Below are positions 30,913 to 39,488 of a DNA stretch of 64,000 nt, piece by piece. The translations under genes were made by a program, and so were the position numbers. How positions within the stretch are numbered: the first letter of the stretch is position 1; each line of letters starts with the position of its first letter. Source of the DNA: Actinomadura chibensis NBRC 106107 (GTDB taxonomy: Bacteria > Actinomycetota > Actinomycetes > Streptosporangiales > Streptosporangiaceae); the NCBI RefSeq assembly GCF_001552135.1, contig NZ_BCQP01000050.1, forward strand, positions 47,276 to 111,275, in the 5' to 3' direction. Below the pieces are notes generated by a model, which saw only the letters and a list, made by a program, of their open reading frames with translations, did no database searches and was not told the origin of the DNA.

Positions 30913-31860
30913 GTGACCGGCTTGGCCGCGCTGATCGCCGTCGCGTCCGGTGGCTGCTTCGCGCTCAGCGCCGCCCTGCAGCATCACGCGGCCCACCGGG
31001 AGATCCGCCGCGACGCCCGGACGTCCCGGACGTCCCGGACGCTGGACCCCCGCCTGCTGGCCCGCCTGGTGCGCCGCCCGCTGTGGCTGGGCGGGCGCCT
31101 GGCCGCCGTCCTCGGCGTCGTCCTGCAGGCACTGGCCCTGCGCGCCGCGCCGCTGGCCCTCGTGCAACCGCTGCTCATGATCGGGCTGGCCCTGTGCGTC
31201 GTGCTCGAACCCCGGCTCGGCGGCGACCGCGCCGACCGCCGCACCCTCGGCGCCGCCCTGCTGGCCACGAGCGGCCTGACGGTCTTCATGATCGTCGCCG
31301 AGCCCGCCGCCGGCGACCGCGCACCCACGGCGGCCACGATGACCGCCGTCGCGGGAGCGTGCGCCCTGACGATCACCGGCTGCCTGGCCGCGGCCCGGTA
31401 CCGACCCGCCGCCGCGGGCACCGCGCTCGGCGCCGCGACCGGCATCGCGTTCGGGCTCACCGCGGCCGTGCTCAAGGCGGGCGCCGGGACCTTCGACGAC
31501 CCGGTCGCGCTCGTGACGAACTGGGCGCCCTACGCCTACCTCGCCTGCGCCGCCGCGGCCCTGCTGCTCAACCAGAACGCCTTCCTGACCGGCTCGCTCA
31601 CCGCACCGCTGACCGCGATCACGCTGAGCGAGCCGCTGACGGCCCTGCTCATCGGCCTGACCGCCTTCCACGAGCACCTCGACATCACCGGCCCGCGAGC
31701 GGCGCTCATGCTGGCCGGCGCCGCGGCCATGGCCTCCGGCGTCCACCGGCTCGCCGCAGCCCGCCCCGCCGCGCCGCCCCGACCGGCGTCCACCGACACC
31801 GTCGCGACCACCGCACCCGACCGGATCAAAGTCCGCCCGGTATCTCTCCACAAGCCATGA
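30913..31860 (+). CDS. DMT/NIPA-like multispanning transporter
   Basis: 315 aa from GTG 30913 (GAGGGTGG upstream; a GTG at 30883 is in frame but adds a charged non-helical leader). About nine to ten hydrophobic helices: LAALIAVASGGCFALSAALQ, LAAVLGVVLQALALRAAPLAL, LMIGLALCVVLEP, AATGIAFGLTAAVLKAG, ITLSEPLTALLIGLTAF. It resembles drug/metabolite or NIPA-type transporters; the substrate is unknown. The protein at 52555-53523 is a distant paralogue. Confidence 0.8.
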   Translation: MTGLAALIAVASGGCFALSAALQHHAAHREIRRDARTSRTSRTLDPRLLARLVRRPLWLGGRLAAVLGVVLQALALRAAPLALVQPLLMIGLALCVVLEPRLGGDRADRRTLGAALLATSGLTVFMIVAEPAAGDRAPTAATMTAVAGACALTITGCLAAARYRPAAAGTALGAATGIAFGLTAAVLKAGAGTFDDPVALVTNWAPYAYLACAAAALLLNQNAFLTGSLTAPLTAITLSEPLTALLIGLTAFHEHLDITGPRAALMLAGAAAMASGVHRLAAARPAAPPRPASTDTVATTAPDRIKVRPVSLHKP

Positions 31861-31960
31861 AGGTCGTCCGCCACGTCGGCACAGCATGCGACCAGCGGCT
31901 TGAGCGGCCGATGCAGGTAGAGCCGCCCTGGTGAAGTGCACTTCGGCCTGGCCGGATCGT

Positions 31961-32299
31961 TCAGATGGGGAGGGCGTCTCCAGGGAAGCCGTGGCACGGA
32001 TGTACGTCGCAGCGCATCATTCCGGCTTGCACGCAGGGGTCTCCGGCCATGATCTCAGTGGCTTCCTCGGCCGACACGGTCATGATCGCGACGCCGGCCA
32101 CGGTGTCGGAGGCGACCGGGCAGAGAATGGCGATCACCCCATCGGCACGAAGCGACACCATGCGTCGCTGATGCTCGAGTTCTATGGCATCTGCGCCGTT
32201 CATGGTTCGCTCCGGTGTCCACTGCAGGAGCGCCAGGCTGTACGGTTTCGCGGTCGAAGCCAGAGCCTGAATCTGTTCGTCGGTCACCGTCGTGCTCAC
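31961..32299 (-). CDS. YCII-related domain protein
   Basis: 112 aa from GTG 32299, with GGAG 6 nt upstream; a longer frame to 32416 lacks a plausible start. The sequence has the small ferredoxin-like YciI shape (YSLALLQWTPER, HQRRMVSLRADGVIAILCPV, TVAGVAIMTVSAEEATEIMA, GDPCVQAGMMRCDVHPCHGF). These proteins are small enzymes or dimerisation domains of unknown role. It lies 10 nt after the VOC gene in the same direction and is probably in the same operon. Confidence 0.82.
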   Translation of the reverse strand: MSTTVTDEQIQALASTAKPYSLALLQWTPERTMNGADAIELEHQRRMVSLRADGVIAILCPVASDTVAGVAIMTVSAEEATEIMAGDPCVQAGMMRCDVHPCHGFPGDALPI

Positions 32300-32309
32300 G
32301 TTTTCTCCT

Positions 32310-32753
32310 CTACTTCTGGACGCGCTCGGCCAATGAGACGATGATCCCTTCAGGCCCGCGGACGTAGGCCATCCGCCACGAGCCCTCATATTCGCCGACG
32401 CCTCCGACCAGGCCATAGCCGTCGGCTGCGGCCTGGTCGACGGCGGCCTGAAGGTCCTGCACCTCGAACGCGACGTTGCGCAGGCCCAGTTCGTTGGCCG
32501 GTGCGGCCGGCGAACCCGGAAGGTGGTCCGGCCGGACGAAGCTCGAAAGCTCCAACGTCGTTCCGCCGCCCGGTGTCCGCAGCATCACGATCTCGGTGGC
32601 GGCGCCGGTCATGCCGATCACCGTGTCCAGGAAATCGCCTTCCACGGCCATCTTCTGATCGGCCTCCATGCCGAGGCTGACGAAGAACGCCGTCACGGCG
32701 TCGAGGTCCGCAACGGTAATGCCGACGTGGTCGAAGCGCTGTATGAGTCCCAT
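32310..32753 (-). CDS. VOC-family (glyoxalase/bleomycin resistance fold) protein
   Basis: 147 aa, ATG 32753 after AAGGC/GGAAGG. Two beta-alpha-beta-beta-beta modules are visible: RFDHVGITVADLDAVTAFF with the first metal His, then VMLRTPGGGTTLELSSF, LRNVAFEVQDLQAAV, and YVRGPEGIIVSLAERV with the final Glu ligand. The family includes glyoxalase I, methylmalonyl-CoA epimerase and dioxygenases. The neighbouring FAD monooxygenase and YciI protein suggest a small catabolic or detoxifying set. Confidence 0.9.
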   Translation of the reverse strand: MGLIQRFDHVGITVADLDAVTAFFVSLGMEADQKMAVEGDFLDTVIGMTGAATEIVMLRTPGGGTTLELSSFVRPDHLPGSPAAPANELGLRNVAFEVQDLQAAVDQAAADGYGLVGGVGEYEGSWRMAYVRGPEGIIVSLAERVQK

Positions 32754-32807
32754 CGAATGCCTTCCTAGGGCCACCGAAGCGTGGTCTCTCGACACGTTAG
32801 GTGACGC

Positions 32808-34037
32808 CTACGGCCTGGCCGACGAGGTGATCGGCGATCCGGCCGGGGCCGCGGAGTCCGGTACCCCCGCGTAGTCGGGCAGGTCGACGCCGTTGATCGC
32901 GCGTCCGACCAGTTCGGTGAACCATTCGCCGGTGAAATCGGGGCGCGGCTCGGCGTCCGGCCCGGGGACGTCGCGGCTGCGCGCGTTCAACCGGCCGATC
33001 TCCTGGTTGGCCTCGACGAACGAGCGCATCCGCGCCTCGTAGCGGGCGAACCCGGCGGCGGGGTCCCATCCGGCGGCGGCCAGTTCCCCGGCCAGCACGT
33101 AGGCGCCGACCAGGGCCAGCCCGGTGCCCTGCCCGGACATCGGCGAGGAGCTGAACGCCGCGTCCCCGAGCAGCCCCACCCGTCCACTCGACCAGCGGTC
33201 CATCACCACCTGGGCGACCTGGTCGAGATAGAAGTCGGGGGTGTCGTCCAGGTGCGCGAGGATGTCCGGGGTCAACCAGCCCAGGCCCGCCATCCGCTCA
33301 CGCAGCAGGGCCTTCTGGGCCGCGACGTCACGGTAGTCGACGTCGAAGTCGCCCGCGGGGAAGTAGAACATGGCCATCGCCCGGGTGGCGTCCTGGATGG
33401 GCCGCAGCAGGGCGGAGCGCCCGGACTCCTGGTCCTGGTGCTCAAGCAGCCAGCGGTCCAGCCCGAACTCGTTCGGCACACTGTAGAAGGCCAGCACGTG
33501 CCCGAGGTGGCGCAGGAACCGCTCATGCGGCCCGAAGACCATCGCCCGCAGCTCCGAGTGCAGCCCGTCGGCCCCGACCACCAGGTCGAAGCGACGCCGG
33601 GCGCCGCTCGCGAAGACCACGTCGACCCCGTCCGCGTCCTGGGCGAGCTCCGCGATCCGGTCGCCGAAGACGTACTCGACGCCGTCGCGGGTGTCGTCGT
33701 AGAGGACCCGGGCGAGGTCCCCGCGCAGGATCTCGATGTCCGCGATGAACCCGTCGCCGCCGTGGTCGTCGGCACGGAAGGTCTCCAGCACTTGCCCGTC
33801 GGCGTCCACGGTGTGCGCGCCGGCGGTGTCGGTGCACGCCGCGCGCACCGCCGCGTCCAGCCCCATGCGCCCGATGACCTCCTTGGCGACCCCGCGCGCG
33901 TCCACCGCCTGCCCGCCGGGACGAAGCCCGGGAGCCCGCTCCACCACGGTCACCTCGGCCCCCCGCCGACGCAGCCAGTGAGCCAGCGCGGGCCCCGCGA
34001 TGCTCGCCCCCGCCACCAACACCCGGGGACCGCTCAC
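32808..34037 (-). CDS. FAD-dependent aromatic hydroxylase/TetX-like monooxygenase
   Basis: 409 aa from GTG 34037 (GGGGGA 5 nt upstream); the frame extends to a GTG at 34181. Group A flavoprotein motifs in order: PRVLVAGASIAGPALAHWL (GxGxxG variant), the DG motif in FDLVVGADGLHSELR, and the GD motif GRVGLLGDAAFSSSPMSGQG. Such enzymes hydroxylate phenols or polycyclic antibiotics with NAD(P)H and O2. No regulator is adjacent, so antibiotic inactivation is only one option. Confidence 0.9.
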   Translation of the reverse strand: MSGPRVLVAGASIAGPALAHWLRRRGAEVTVVERAPGLRPGGQAVDARGVAKEVIGRMGLDAAVRAACTDTAGAHTVDADGQVLETFRADDHGGDGFIADIEILRGDLARVLYDDTRDGVEYVFGDRIAELAQDADGVDVVFASGARRRFDLVVGADGLHSELRAMVFGPHERFLRHLGHVLAFYSVPNEFGLDRWLLEHQDQESGRSALLRPIQDATRAMAMFYFPAGDFDVDYRDVAAQKALLRERMAGLGWLTPDILAHLDDTPDFYLDQVAQVVMDRWSSGRVGLLGDAAFSSSPMSGQGTGLALVGAYVLAGELAAAGWDPAAGFARYEARMRSFVEANQEIGRLNARSRDVPGPDAEPRPDFTGEWFTELVGRAINGVDLPDYAGVPDSAAPAGSPITSSARP

Positions 34038-34405
34038 CCGCGTCCCCCGCTCGCCGGTCCGGACGGTGTGCTCCTGCTCGGAGTCCTCGACGCTCACCAC
34101 TGCCTCCACGTGCTTCCTCCCGCGCTGGATCGTCCCCAGCACAGGCCCACCGCTGTCGGTGTGTCCACCCGTATCGACCACGGACCCGCACAGAACTCAT
34201 CGGCACGCCCGAAATCGCCTCCACGCTCCGCCTCGGCATGAGCGGACGTCCAGCCAGGGACCCGTGAGCTGAACAAGGCTTCGCCCATGGCGTTGCCACA
34301 GCGCCATCTCCAAAGCGGGCTCGCCCCCGAAACAGCCCGCTCCCGGAGCCTTAGGGGTAGTTGCGTGGTGTCGCAGGGAGACCTTGCCTGCGAGAAAAAG
34401 CCGAG
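34038..34405. other. Intergenic region, no gene seen
   Basis: About 370 bp upstream of the FAD monooxygenase and downstream of the DUF4360 terminator. It must hold the promoter of the monooxygenase. No intact frame with good codon use is present. Confidence 0.4.
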
Positions 34406-34434
34406 CCGCGCCCCCGCGTGTTGCGGGGGCGCGG
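34394..34434 (-). terminator. Rho-independent terminator of the DUF4360 pair
   Basis: On the minus strand the arms 34434-34423 and 34417-34406 form a perfect 12-bp GC stem with a 5-nt loop, followed by CTCGG and CTTTTTC (34400-34394). It stands 19 nt past the stop of the downstream DUF4360 gene and is one of the clearest T-tailed hairpins in the window. Confidence 0.9.
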
Positions 34435-34452
34435 CCCGATGCTTCCCCTGGG

Positions 34453-35103
34453 TCAGTGCGCGGGGCACTTCTTCCAGGCGAAGTGGTAGACGGTCTTGAC
34501 GCTGCCGTCGGCGGAGTCGAAGGCCATGAAGCTGGTCTTGGACTTGTCGGAGCCGGCGGTCACGCGGAGTTCGGTGTTGATGTTGAAGTTGCGGTCCTCG
34601 CCGCAGGGCTTCCACACCAGTGCGGCCACGTCCGTGCGGTCGGTGAACTGCCAGTTGTTGGAGTACTTGCCCTTGATGGTGTGGCTGATGGGCGTGGTCT
34701 GGGACATGCCCTGGTGGTAGTAGCTGGCCTGCTCCAGCCCGGTGGCGCCGCTGGCCAGGTTGGCGTAGCCGCGGTAGTCCGCGCTGGCGATCGCGTAGGT
34801 GAACCCCTGCGGGATGTGGACGGCCAGGCTGAGCTGGCAGTTTTTGCGCATGTCGGTCGGCTTGGAGTTCCCGCCGGCCTGGGCCAGGTAGTCGCTGTAG
34901 GTGACGGTGAAGGCGGTGTTGTCACTGGCCGGGGCCACGGCGGCGGTTCCGGCGCGGCAGCCGGAGCCGTTCACCGTGAGGACGTTCATGGTGATCTTGC
35001 CGGGGGGCGGCGGGTCCGCCGCGGCGGACGCCGACGGGGCCAGGCCCGCGGTCAGCGCCAGACCTGACAGGCAGGCCGCCGCAATGGTCATTCCATTACG
35101 CAT
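34453..35103 (-). CDS. Secreted DUF4360 domain protein (copy 2)
   Basis: 216 aa, ATG 35103. A Sec signal peptide (MTIAAACLSGLALTAGLAPSA, cleavage after ASA near residue 28) precedes a DUF4360 domain: TVNGSGCRAGTAAVA, FTVTYSDYLAQAGGNSKPTD, RKNCQLSLAVHIPQGFTYAI, and the conserved end KTVYHFAWKKC. Four cysteines at conserved positions could form disulfides. Function unknown; the family occurs in actinobacteria and fungi. It is a tandem duplicate of the gene just upstream, same length. Confidence 0.88.
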   Translation of the reverse strand: MRNGMTIAAACLSGLALTAGLAPSASAAADPPPPGKITMNVLTVNGSGCRAGTAAVAPASDNTAFTVTYSDYLAQAGGNSKPTDMRKNCQLSLAVHIPQGFTYAIASADYRGYANLASGATGLEQASYYHQGMSQTTPISHTIKGKYSNNWQFTDRTDVAALVWKPCGEDRNFNINTELRVTAGSDKSKTSFMAFDSADGSVKTVYHFAWKKCPAH

Positions 35104-35151
35104 TAATCGTTCTCCTTCCGGGAGGGAGTCGCGAGCGGGGGGCGCGGGTTG

Positions 35152-35802
35152 CTAGCACTTCTTCCAGGCGAAGTGGTAGGTCGTCTTGATGGTGCCGTCG
35201 GTGGAGTCCATGGCGATGAAGCTGGTCTTGGACGCGTCCGAGGTGCCCTTGTCGACCCGCAGTTCGGTGTTGATGTTGAAGTTGCGTTCCTCACCGCACT
35301 TCTTCCAGATGAGCTGGGCGACCGGCACCTTGTCGGTGAACTGCCAGTTGTCGTCCAGCGGGCTCGGCAGCGAGTGCGTGATCGCTCCGGTCTGGGAGTT
35401 GCCCTGGAAGTAGTAGCTGGCCTTCTGGGTGCCCTTGGCGCCCTTCGCCAGGTAGGCGTATCCGCGGTAATCGGTCTGCGAGATGGCGTAGGTGAAGCCT
35501 TGCGGAACGTGCACCTTCATGGCGATCTGGCAGTTCTTGCGGAAGTCGGTGGGCTTGGACGAACCGCCGACCTGGGCCATGTAGTCGCTGTAGGTGACGG
35601 TGAAGGCTTCCTTGTCGGGCGAGATGGCGACCGCGGCGGTGCCGATCGGGCAACCGGAGCCGTTGACGGTGGCGATCTCGATCGTGACCCCGTCGGGGCC
35701 GGGGGCGAGCAGGGGCGTGGACGCGACCGCGGGCGCGGCCGATGCGGCGGTCAGGGCGGCTGCGGCGGCTGCCGCAGCGGAAACCGCGATGCCTTTGCGC
35801 AT
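35152..35802 (-). CDS. Secreted DUF4360 domain protein (copy 1)
   Basis: 216 aa from ATG 35802 (GAGGAA upstream); a longer frame to 35886 is less likely because the signal peptide then starts correctly (MRKGIAVSAAAAAAAALTA). The DUF4360 core shows TVNGSGCPIGTAAVA, FTVTYSDYMAQVGGSSKPTD, RKNCQIAMKVHVPQGFTYAI and KTTYHFAWKKC. It is followed after 48 bp by the second copy; both probably share one transcript ending at the T-tailed hairpin. The two mature domains are about as long as each other and clearly paralogous. Confidence 0.88.
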   Translation of the reverse strand: MRKGIAVSAAAAAAAALTAASAAPAVASTPLLAPGPDGVTIEIATVNGSGCPIGTAAVAISPDKEAFTVTYSDYMAQVGGSSKPTDFRKNCQIAMKVHVPQGFTYAISQTDYRGYAYLAKGAKGTQKASYYFQGNSQTGAITHSLPSPLDDNWQFTDKVPVAQLIWKKCGEERNFNINTELRVDKGTSDASKTSFIAMDSTDGTIKTTYHFAWKKC

Positions 35803-36471
35803 GGGATTCCTCTTCGCTGGGAATGAGCGCGTTCTTCGGATATCGAAGAGGCGGACGCCCGGCAACGCGGCTTCAATCAGAGGCACCGTCGGCCGGGCGT
35901 GATTCGGAGGGGTGAATGGAGCGTAACTAGCGGGCCCAGAACAGTCAATCGGCGGTTTTTAACTTTTCTTTACCTGAACGAATTCAACTACCAGGGCCGC
36001 GAGTCCCCATCTGATCGCCAAGAATCGAATGACCGCTTGAAATTTCGATGACCATCGTTCTACTGGAAAATGTTCGCCACGCTAGAGAAATCCGCAGTGA
36101 GACGGGGCGGTCACGACATGTCATGAGTGATCGCGCCGCAGGGACACCTTCGGCCGGTCTGCCAGGCTGGGTGACCGGAGGGCGCCGACGACACGCCCCA
36201 AGCACCCTGCCTTGAGGATCGCGGGGCGGACCGGGCCGCTGGGCGGGGACGGGTCGAAGTGGTGGGCGAGCAGATACCGCGCCGCATGAGGCCCCGGACG
36301 AGCGGCCTTGCCGCCGCGTCCGGGGCCCTGAGAACGTGGATGATCAGGTGGGTCGAGCTGCGTCAGTCTGGTTCAGGCTGGGCGGGCGAAGGCGACTCCC
36401 AACCCGGCATCTCGTGCTTCCACGCTGGTCGAAGGTCCGGTAGTGCTACCGCAAGTCGAATCCAGCCAGGC
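35803..36471. other. Long intergenic region with an AT-rich segment and an orphan hairpin
   Basis: 670 bp without a supported gene. 35925-36080 is markedly AT-rich (TTTTTAACTTTTCTTTACC near 35955) and lies upstream of the DUF4360 pair, so it probably carries its promoter. GGCCCCGGAC (36290-36299) and GTCCGGGGCC (36318-36327) form a 10-bp stem with an 18-nt loop, possibly the terminator of the minus-strand gene ending at 36472. Confidence 0.45.
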
Positions 36472-37653
36472 TCACGGCCACCATCCCCTCACGCCCTGGC
36501 CGTAGAGGCCATCGGTATCCGTCGTTCGCGTCAATGACGGGTAGTCGTACATTCCGAAGTAGTTGGGTGAGTTCGGAAAGCGCCATGGAATGGTCGGGTC
36601 GAGTAGGCCAGGTTTCGGAGTTCGACTTTCGGGGAGGCGAGGGAGGCGGTTTTTCGGGAGGCGGGATGGCGGGGCCGGGGTCTTGGGGACGACCACCGGC
36701 GGTATATGCGGCGCCCGATGGCCCGGTGGCTTGAACCTGTGGCCCGGGCCGTGCTTGCGGGGCGGTGGTTTGGAATGGTCGGGCGGGCTGTCCGACTGGC
36801 CGGGCGGGACGGGCGGCTTTTCCTGACGGGGCGGCGGCGGGTCGTCCTTCTCGGCGCGGTGCGGCGCCTTCGGCATCGCGCCCATCTCGTGTTCCGGGCC
36901 CGGCGTGATGTGCTCCTTGATGGCGGCGGGGACCAGGGAGTCGACGCCTTTGTTCGCCACCGGCACGAACGCGGTCAGGCCGATGAGGGCGGCCGATGCC
37001 GCGACGCCCGCGCGGACGCCGACGCACAGTTCCCGCTTCGGGCGTTCGACGGCGCCGGGGGCCGGCTCGATGATGTTCGGCGGCGGCGTCCAGCCGGACT
37101 CCTGTTCGCAGATGGCGGTGACCTGGTCGCGCAACCAGCCGGGGGCACGTGCCGGAGCACGCCTGGCCAGCAGGTTCGGGAGCCTGTTGTCCTCGAAGGC
37201 AGAGATCACGTCCAACTGCGACTGGGCGGGGTCCCGGATGAGGATGTCGAGGATGGCCTGCTCCAGCAGCATCCGCGCGTGGATGACGAGGTGGGCGACC
37301 GTGTCGGGCGCGAGTCCGAGGAGCCGGGCGATGTCGTGCACGTCGAGCCATTCGCCCGCCTTGAGCAGGAGCACCTCGCGGTGGTGGGCGTGCAGTTCGC
37401 TCGCGGCGCGCAGCAGCGGATCGTCGTCCTCGAATCCCAGCCAGGTGTCCGTGAACGCCCCGAGTTCGGCGCACACCGCGCGGGAGAGCGAGTACAGCCA
37501 CAGCACATTGTCGATGCGCATTCGTTGGTTGACGGCCACACTGAACGTGCTCCCCACGGCCGTCGGCGCGAGCTGCTCGCCGACGAGTGACCAGCAGTAG
37601 GAGTAAAGGCGGTCGGCGTGTGCGACGTAGAGCGGGCCCAATTCCGTGCGCAT
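36472..37653 (-). CDS. Sigma-factor-like membrane protein with Pro-rich tail
   Basis: 393 aa from ATG 37653 (GGAGG upstream). The first 150 residues resemble ECF sigma factors: a region-2-like stretch (LYVAHADRLYSYCWSLVG) and a region-4-like HTH (HREVLLLKAGEWLDVHDIAR, LLGLAPDTVAHLVIHARM). A linker leads to a membrane helix at about 207-230 (AGVAASAALIGLTAFVPVA), then a long Pro/Lys/His-rich outer tail. Promoter recognition has not been shown for such proteins. Architecture matches the partial gene at the left edge. It lies 22 nt after the VWA gene, so the two are probably co-transcribed. Confidence 0.65.
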   Translation of the reverse strand: MRTELGPLYVAHADRLYSYCWSLVGEQLAPTAVGSTFSVAVNQRMRIDNVLWLYSLSRAVCAELGAFTDTWLGFEDDDPLLRAASELHAHHREVLLLKAGEWLDVHDIARLLGLAPDTVAHLVIHARMLLEQAILDILIRDPAQSQLDVISAFEDNRLPNLLARRAPARAPGWLRDQVTAICEQESGWTPPPNIIEPAPGAVERPKRELCVGVRAGVAASAALIGLTAFVPVANKGVDSLVPAAIKEHITPGPEHEMGAMPKAPHRAEKDDPPPPRQEKPPVPPGQSDSPPDHSKPPPRKHGPGHRFKPPGHRAPHIPPVVVPKTPAPPSRLPKNRLPRLPESRTPKPGLLDPTIPWRFPNSPNYFGMYDYPSLTRTTDTDGLYGQGVRGWWP

Positions 37654-37675
37654 GTGACCTCCAACCGAAGACGTG

Positions 37676-39466
37676 TCAGCATTGGGACTTGACGTCGCAC
37701 AGGCTGCGGTAGATCTGGGTGAAGAAGATGTTCTCCATGTCCTGGACGGTCTTGGCGACATTGACGTTTCCGTGGGTGAGTTCGGCGATCTTCGCCACCG
37801 CGCCGGTGTCGACGCCCTCGCCGAAGCCGATCATGATGACCTGGATGGGGCGGTAGGGGTCGTATTCGGCCTTGAGTCTCGCCTGCAGCCGTTTGAAGCC
37901 GATGCCGTCGGCGTCCTCGTTCTTGCCGTCCGTGAACAGCACGACCGAGGTGACGAGTTCCGGTTTGTAGATGCGTTTCATCATCCGGTAGGCGGCCAGG
38001 AGCGAGTCGTACAGCCCGGTGTCGCCGTTTCGCTTGGCACGCAGCCCTGCCAGTGTGGAAAAGGCGAGTTGCCGGTGCGTGGACGATCCGGTCCGCTCCC
38101 CGAGCGGCGCGACGGGCAGGACCTCGCGCCAGTCCCGGCCCCGGCCGAGGTCGGTGGAGAACACCCAGGCGCCGACGTCGGAGTCGTCCGGCAGCAGGAC
38201 CAGACCCTTCTGCGCGACCCGCACGGTCGCCTGCAGCCGGGTGAGCCGGCTGCCGGGCGCCTTCCAGGCCATCGAGCCGGAGATGTCGAACATCGCGAGG
38301 ATCCGCACGCGCTGCGTCAGCTGCGCCCACACCTGCATGAACTGCCCCAGCTCGGCGGGTCGCGGCGGCGGCAGCGCCCCGGGGCGTGCCGTGCTGACGC
38401 CCGTCGAGGCGCCGAAGGACGGCGGCGTCCGGCCGGTCGAGCCGCGGAACCCCATCGAGGTCAACTGGTCGCGCGTGGCGGCGCCGCCGACCTCCCGCTC
38501 CAGCACGCGCGCCGCGCGACCGCTGGAGGGGACGTCGGTGGTCACGGTGAACGGGTAGTCGAGGAACGGCGTGCCCTCGGCCGGGTAGTACGCGACGGCG
38601 GGAGCCACCCAGTTCGACCGGTTGTAGCGCCAGACGGCCTGCTCGGGGGCGAGGACGAGCACGTCCCGGCCCTCCCTGGACCGCCGCGGCTTGGCGAACT
38701 CGGCGAACTGCGAGTCGACGTCCGGCACGATGCTCTCCCGCAGGTTCCGCATGACGTTGGCGAGAGCCGACCGCGGGTCGGGTGTGCGGGCCAGCGACTG
38801 CGCGGCGATCATCAGCGCGGCCATGCCCACCGCGCTGCGGGTCGGGTCGAGCATCACCACCCGGGTGGACCGGACGGAGCCGGGGCGGTCGCGGGCGGTG
38901 CCCCCCGCGCCGCCATCGGTGATCACCTTCAGCAGGCCCATCCAGGTCAGGTTCGCCCGGAGGAACCGCCGGCTGCTCGCGGCGGCGGGTTGGCGGGGCG
39001 CGGCGACGACGACCGGCGTCCGCGCGACGGACGTCCCGGTGGGACGGACGCGGGAGCCCGGCCCCCGCTGCGCCTGGATCAGCGATGTCCAGAGGGAGGA
39101 GTCCGGGATCCACACGTCGGGACGTTTCCCGGCGCGCGGAGACGTCCCGGTGCCCGACAGCACCAGCGCCATCTCGGCCGGGTCGACCGCCCTGACATCG
39201 GCCTGCACGCAGTGACCCTCCACCTCGTGTTTCGCCGCGTTGACGCGCTCGGCCGCGGCGCGGACCGCGGACGCGACCGCGGGGGCGGCGGCGACGTCCA
39301 GCCGGGTCGCCGCGTCCCCGGAACATGAGCTGATCTTGCTCATGACGGCGACGCCGACGCCCGCCACGAGCGCCAGGCCGACGACGCCGGCCAGCAGGCC
39401 GATCCAGGTGGAGCGGCCTGGACGATTCAGGACGCCGGATCCGCGTTGGTCGGGGTGACTGGTCAT
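37676..39466 (-). CDS. Membrane-anchored von Willebrand A domain protein with substrate-binding-like N-terminus
   Basis: 596 aa, ATG 39466. One N-terminal transmembrane helix (TWIGLLAGVVGLALVAGVGV, about 20-40) leaves the rest outside the cell. Residues 55-370 resemble a bacterial extracellular solute-binding fold (VRAVDPAEMALVLSGTG, RPDVWIPDSSLWTSLIQ). A VWA domain follows at about 385-590 with a complete MIDAS: DISGSMAWK, the Thr in GDTGLYDSL, and LFTDGKNED. It may bind ligand or peptide through Mg2+. Translation likely precedes the sigma-like membrane protein in one operon, suggesting an outside-in sensor. Confidence 0.82.
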   Translation of the reverse strand: MTSHPDQRGSGVLNRPGRSTWIGLLAGVVGLALVAGVGVAVMSKISSCSGDAATRLDVAAAPAVASAVRAAAERVNAAKHEVEGHCVQADVRAVDPAEMALVLSGTGTSPRAGKRPDVWIPDSSLWTSLIQAQRGPGSRVRPTGTSVARTPVVVAAPRQPAAASSRRFLRANLTWMGLLKVITDGGAGGTARDRPGSVRSTRVVMLDPTRSAVGMAALMIAAQSLARTPDPRSALANVMRNLRESIVPDVDSQFAEFAKPRRSREGRDVLVLAPEQAVWRYNRSNWVAPAVAYYPAEGTPFLDYPFTVTTDVPSSGRAARVLEREVGGAATRDQLTSMGFRGSTGRTPPSFGASTGVSTARPGALPPPRPAELGQFMQVWAQLTQRVRILAMFDISGSMAWKAPGSRLTRLQATVRVAQKGLVLLPDDSDVGAWVFSTDLGRGRDWREVLPVAPLGERTGSSTHRQLAFSTLAGLRAKRNGDTGLYDSLLAAYRMMKRIYKPELVTSVVLFTDGKNEDADGIGFKRLQARLKAEYDPYRPIQVIMIGFGEGVDTGAVAKIAELTHGNVNVAKTVQDMENIFFTQIYRSLCDVKSQC

Positions 39467-39488
39467 CGATGCTCTCCAGAGGGGATGG

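Noticed and set aside
32808..34037. Dedicated tetracycline-resistance gene
   Set aside because: The fold is shared by many aromatic hydroxylases and there is no TetR-type regulator or antibiotic cluster beside it.
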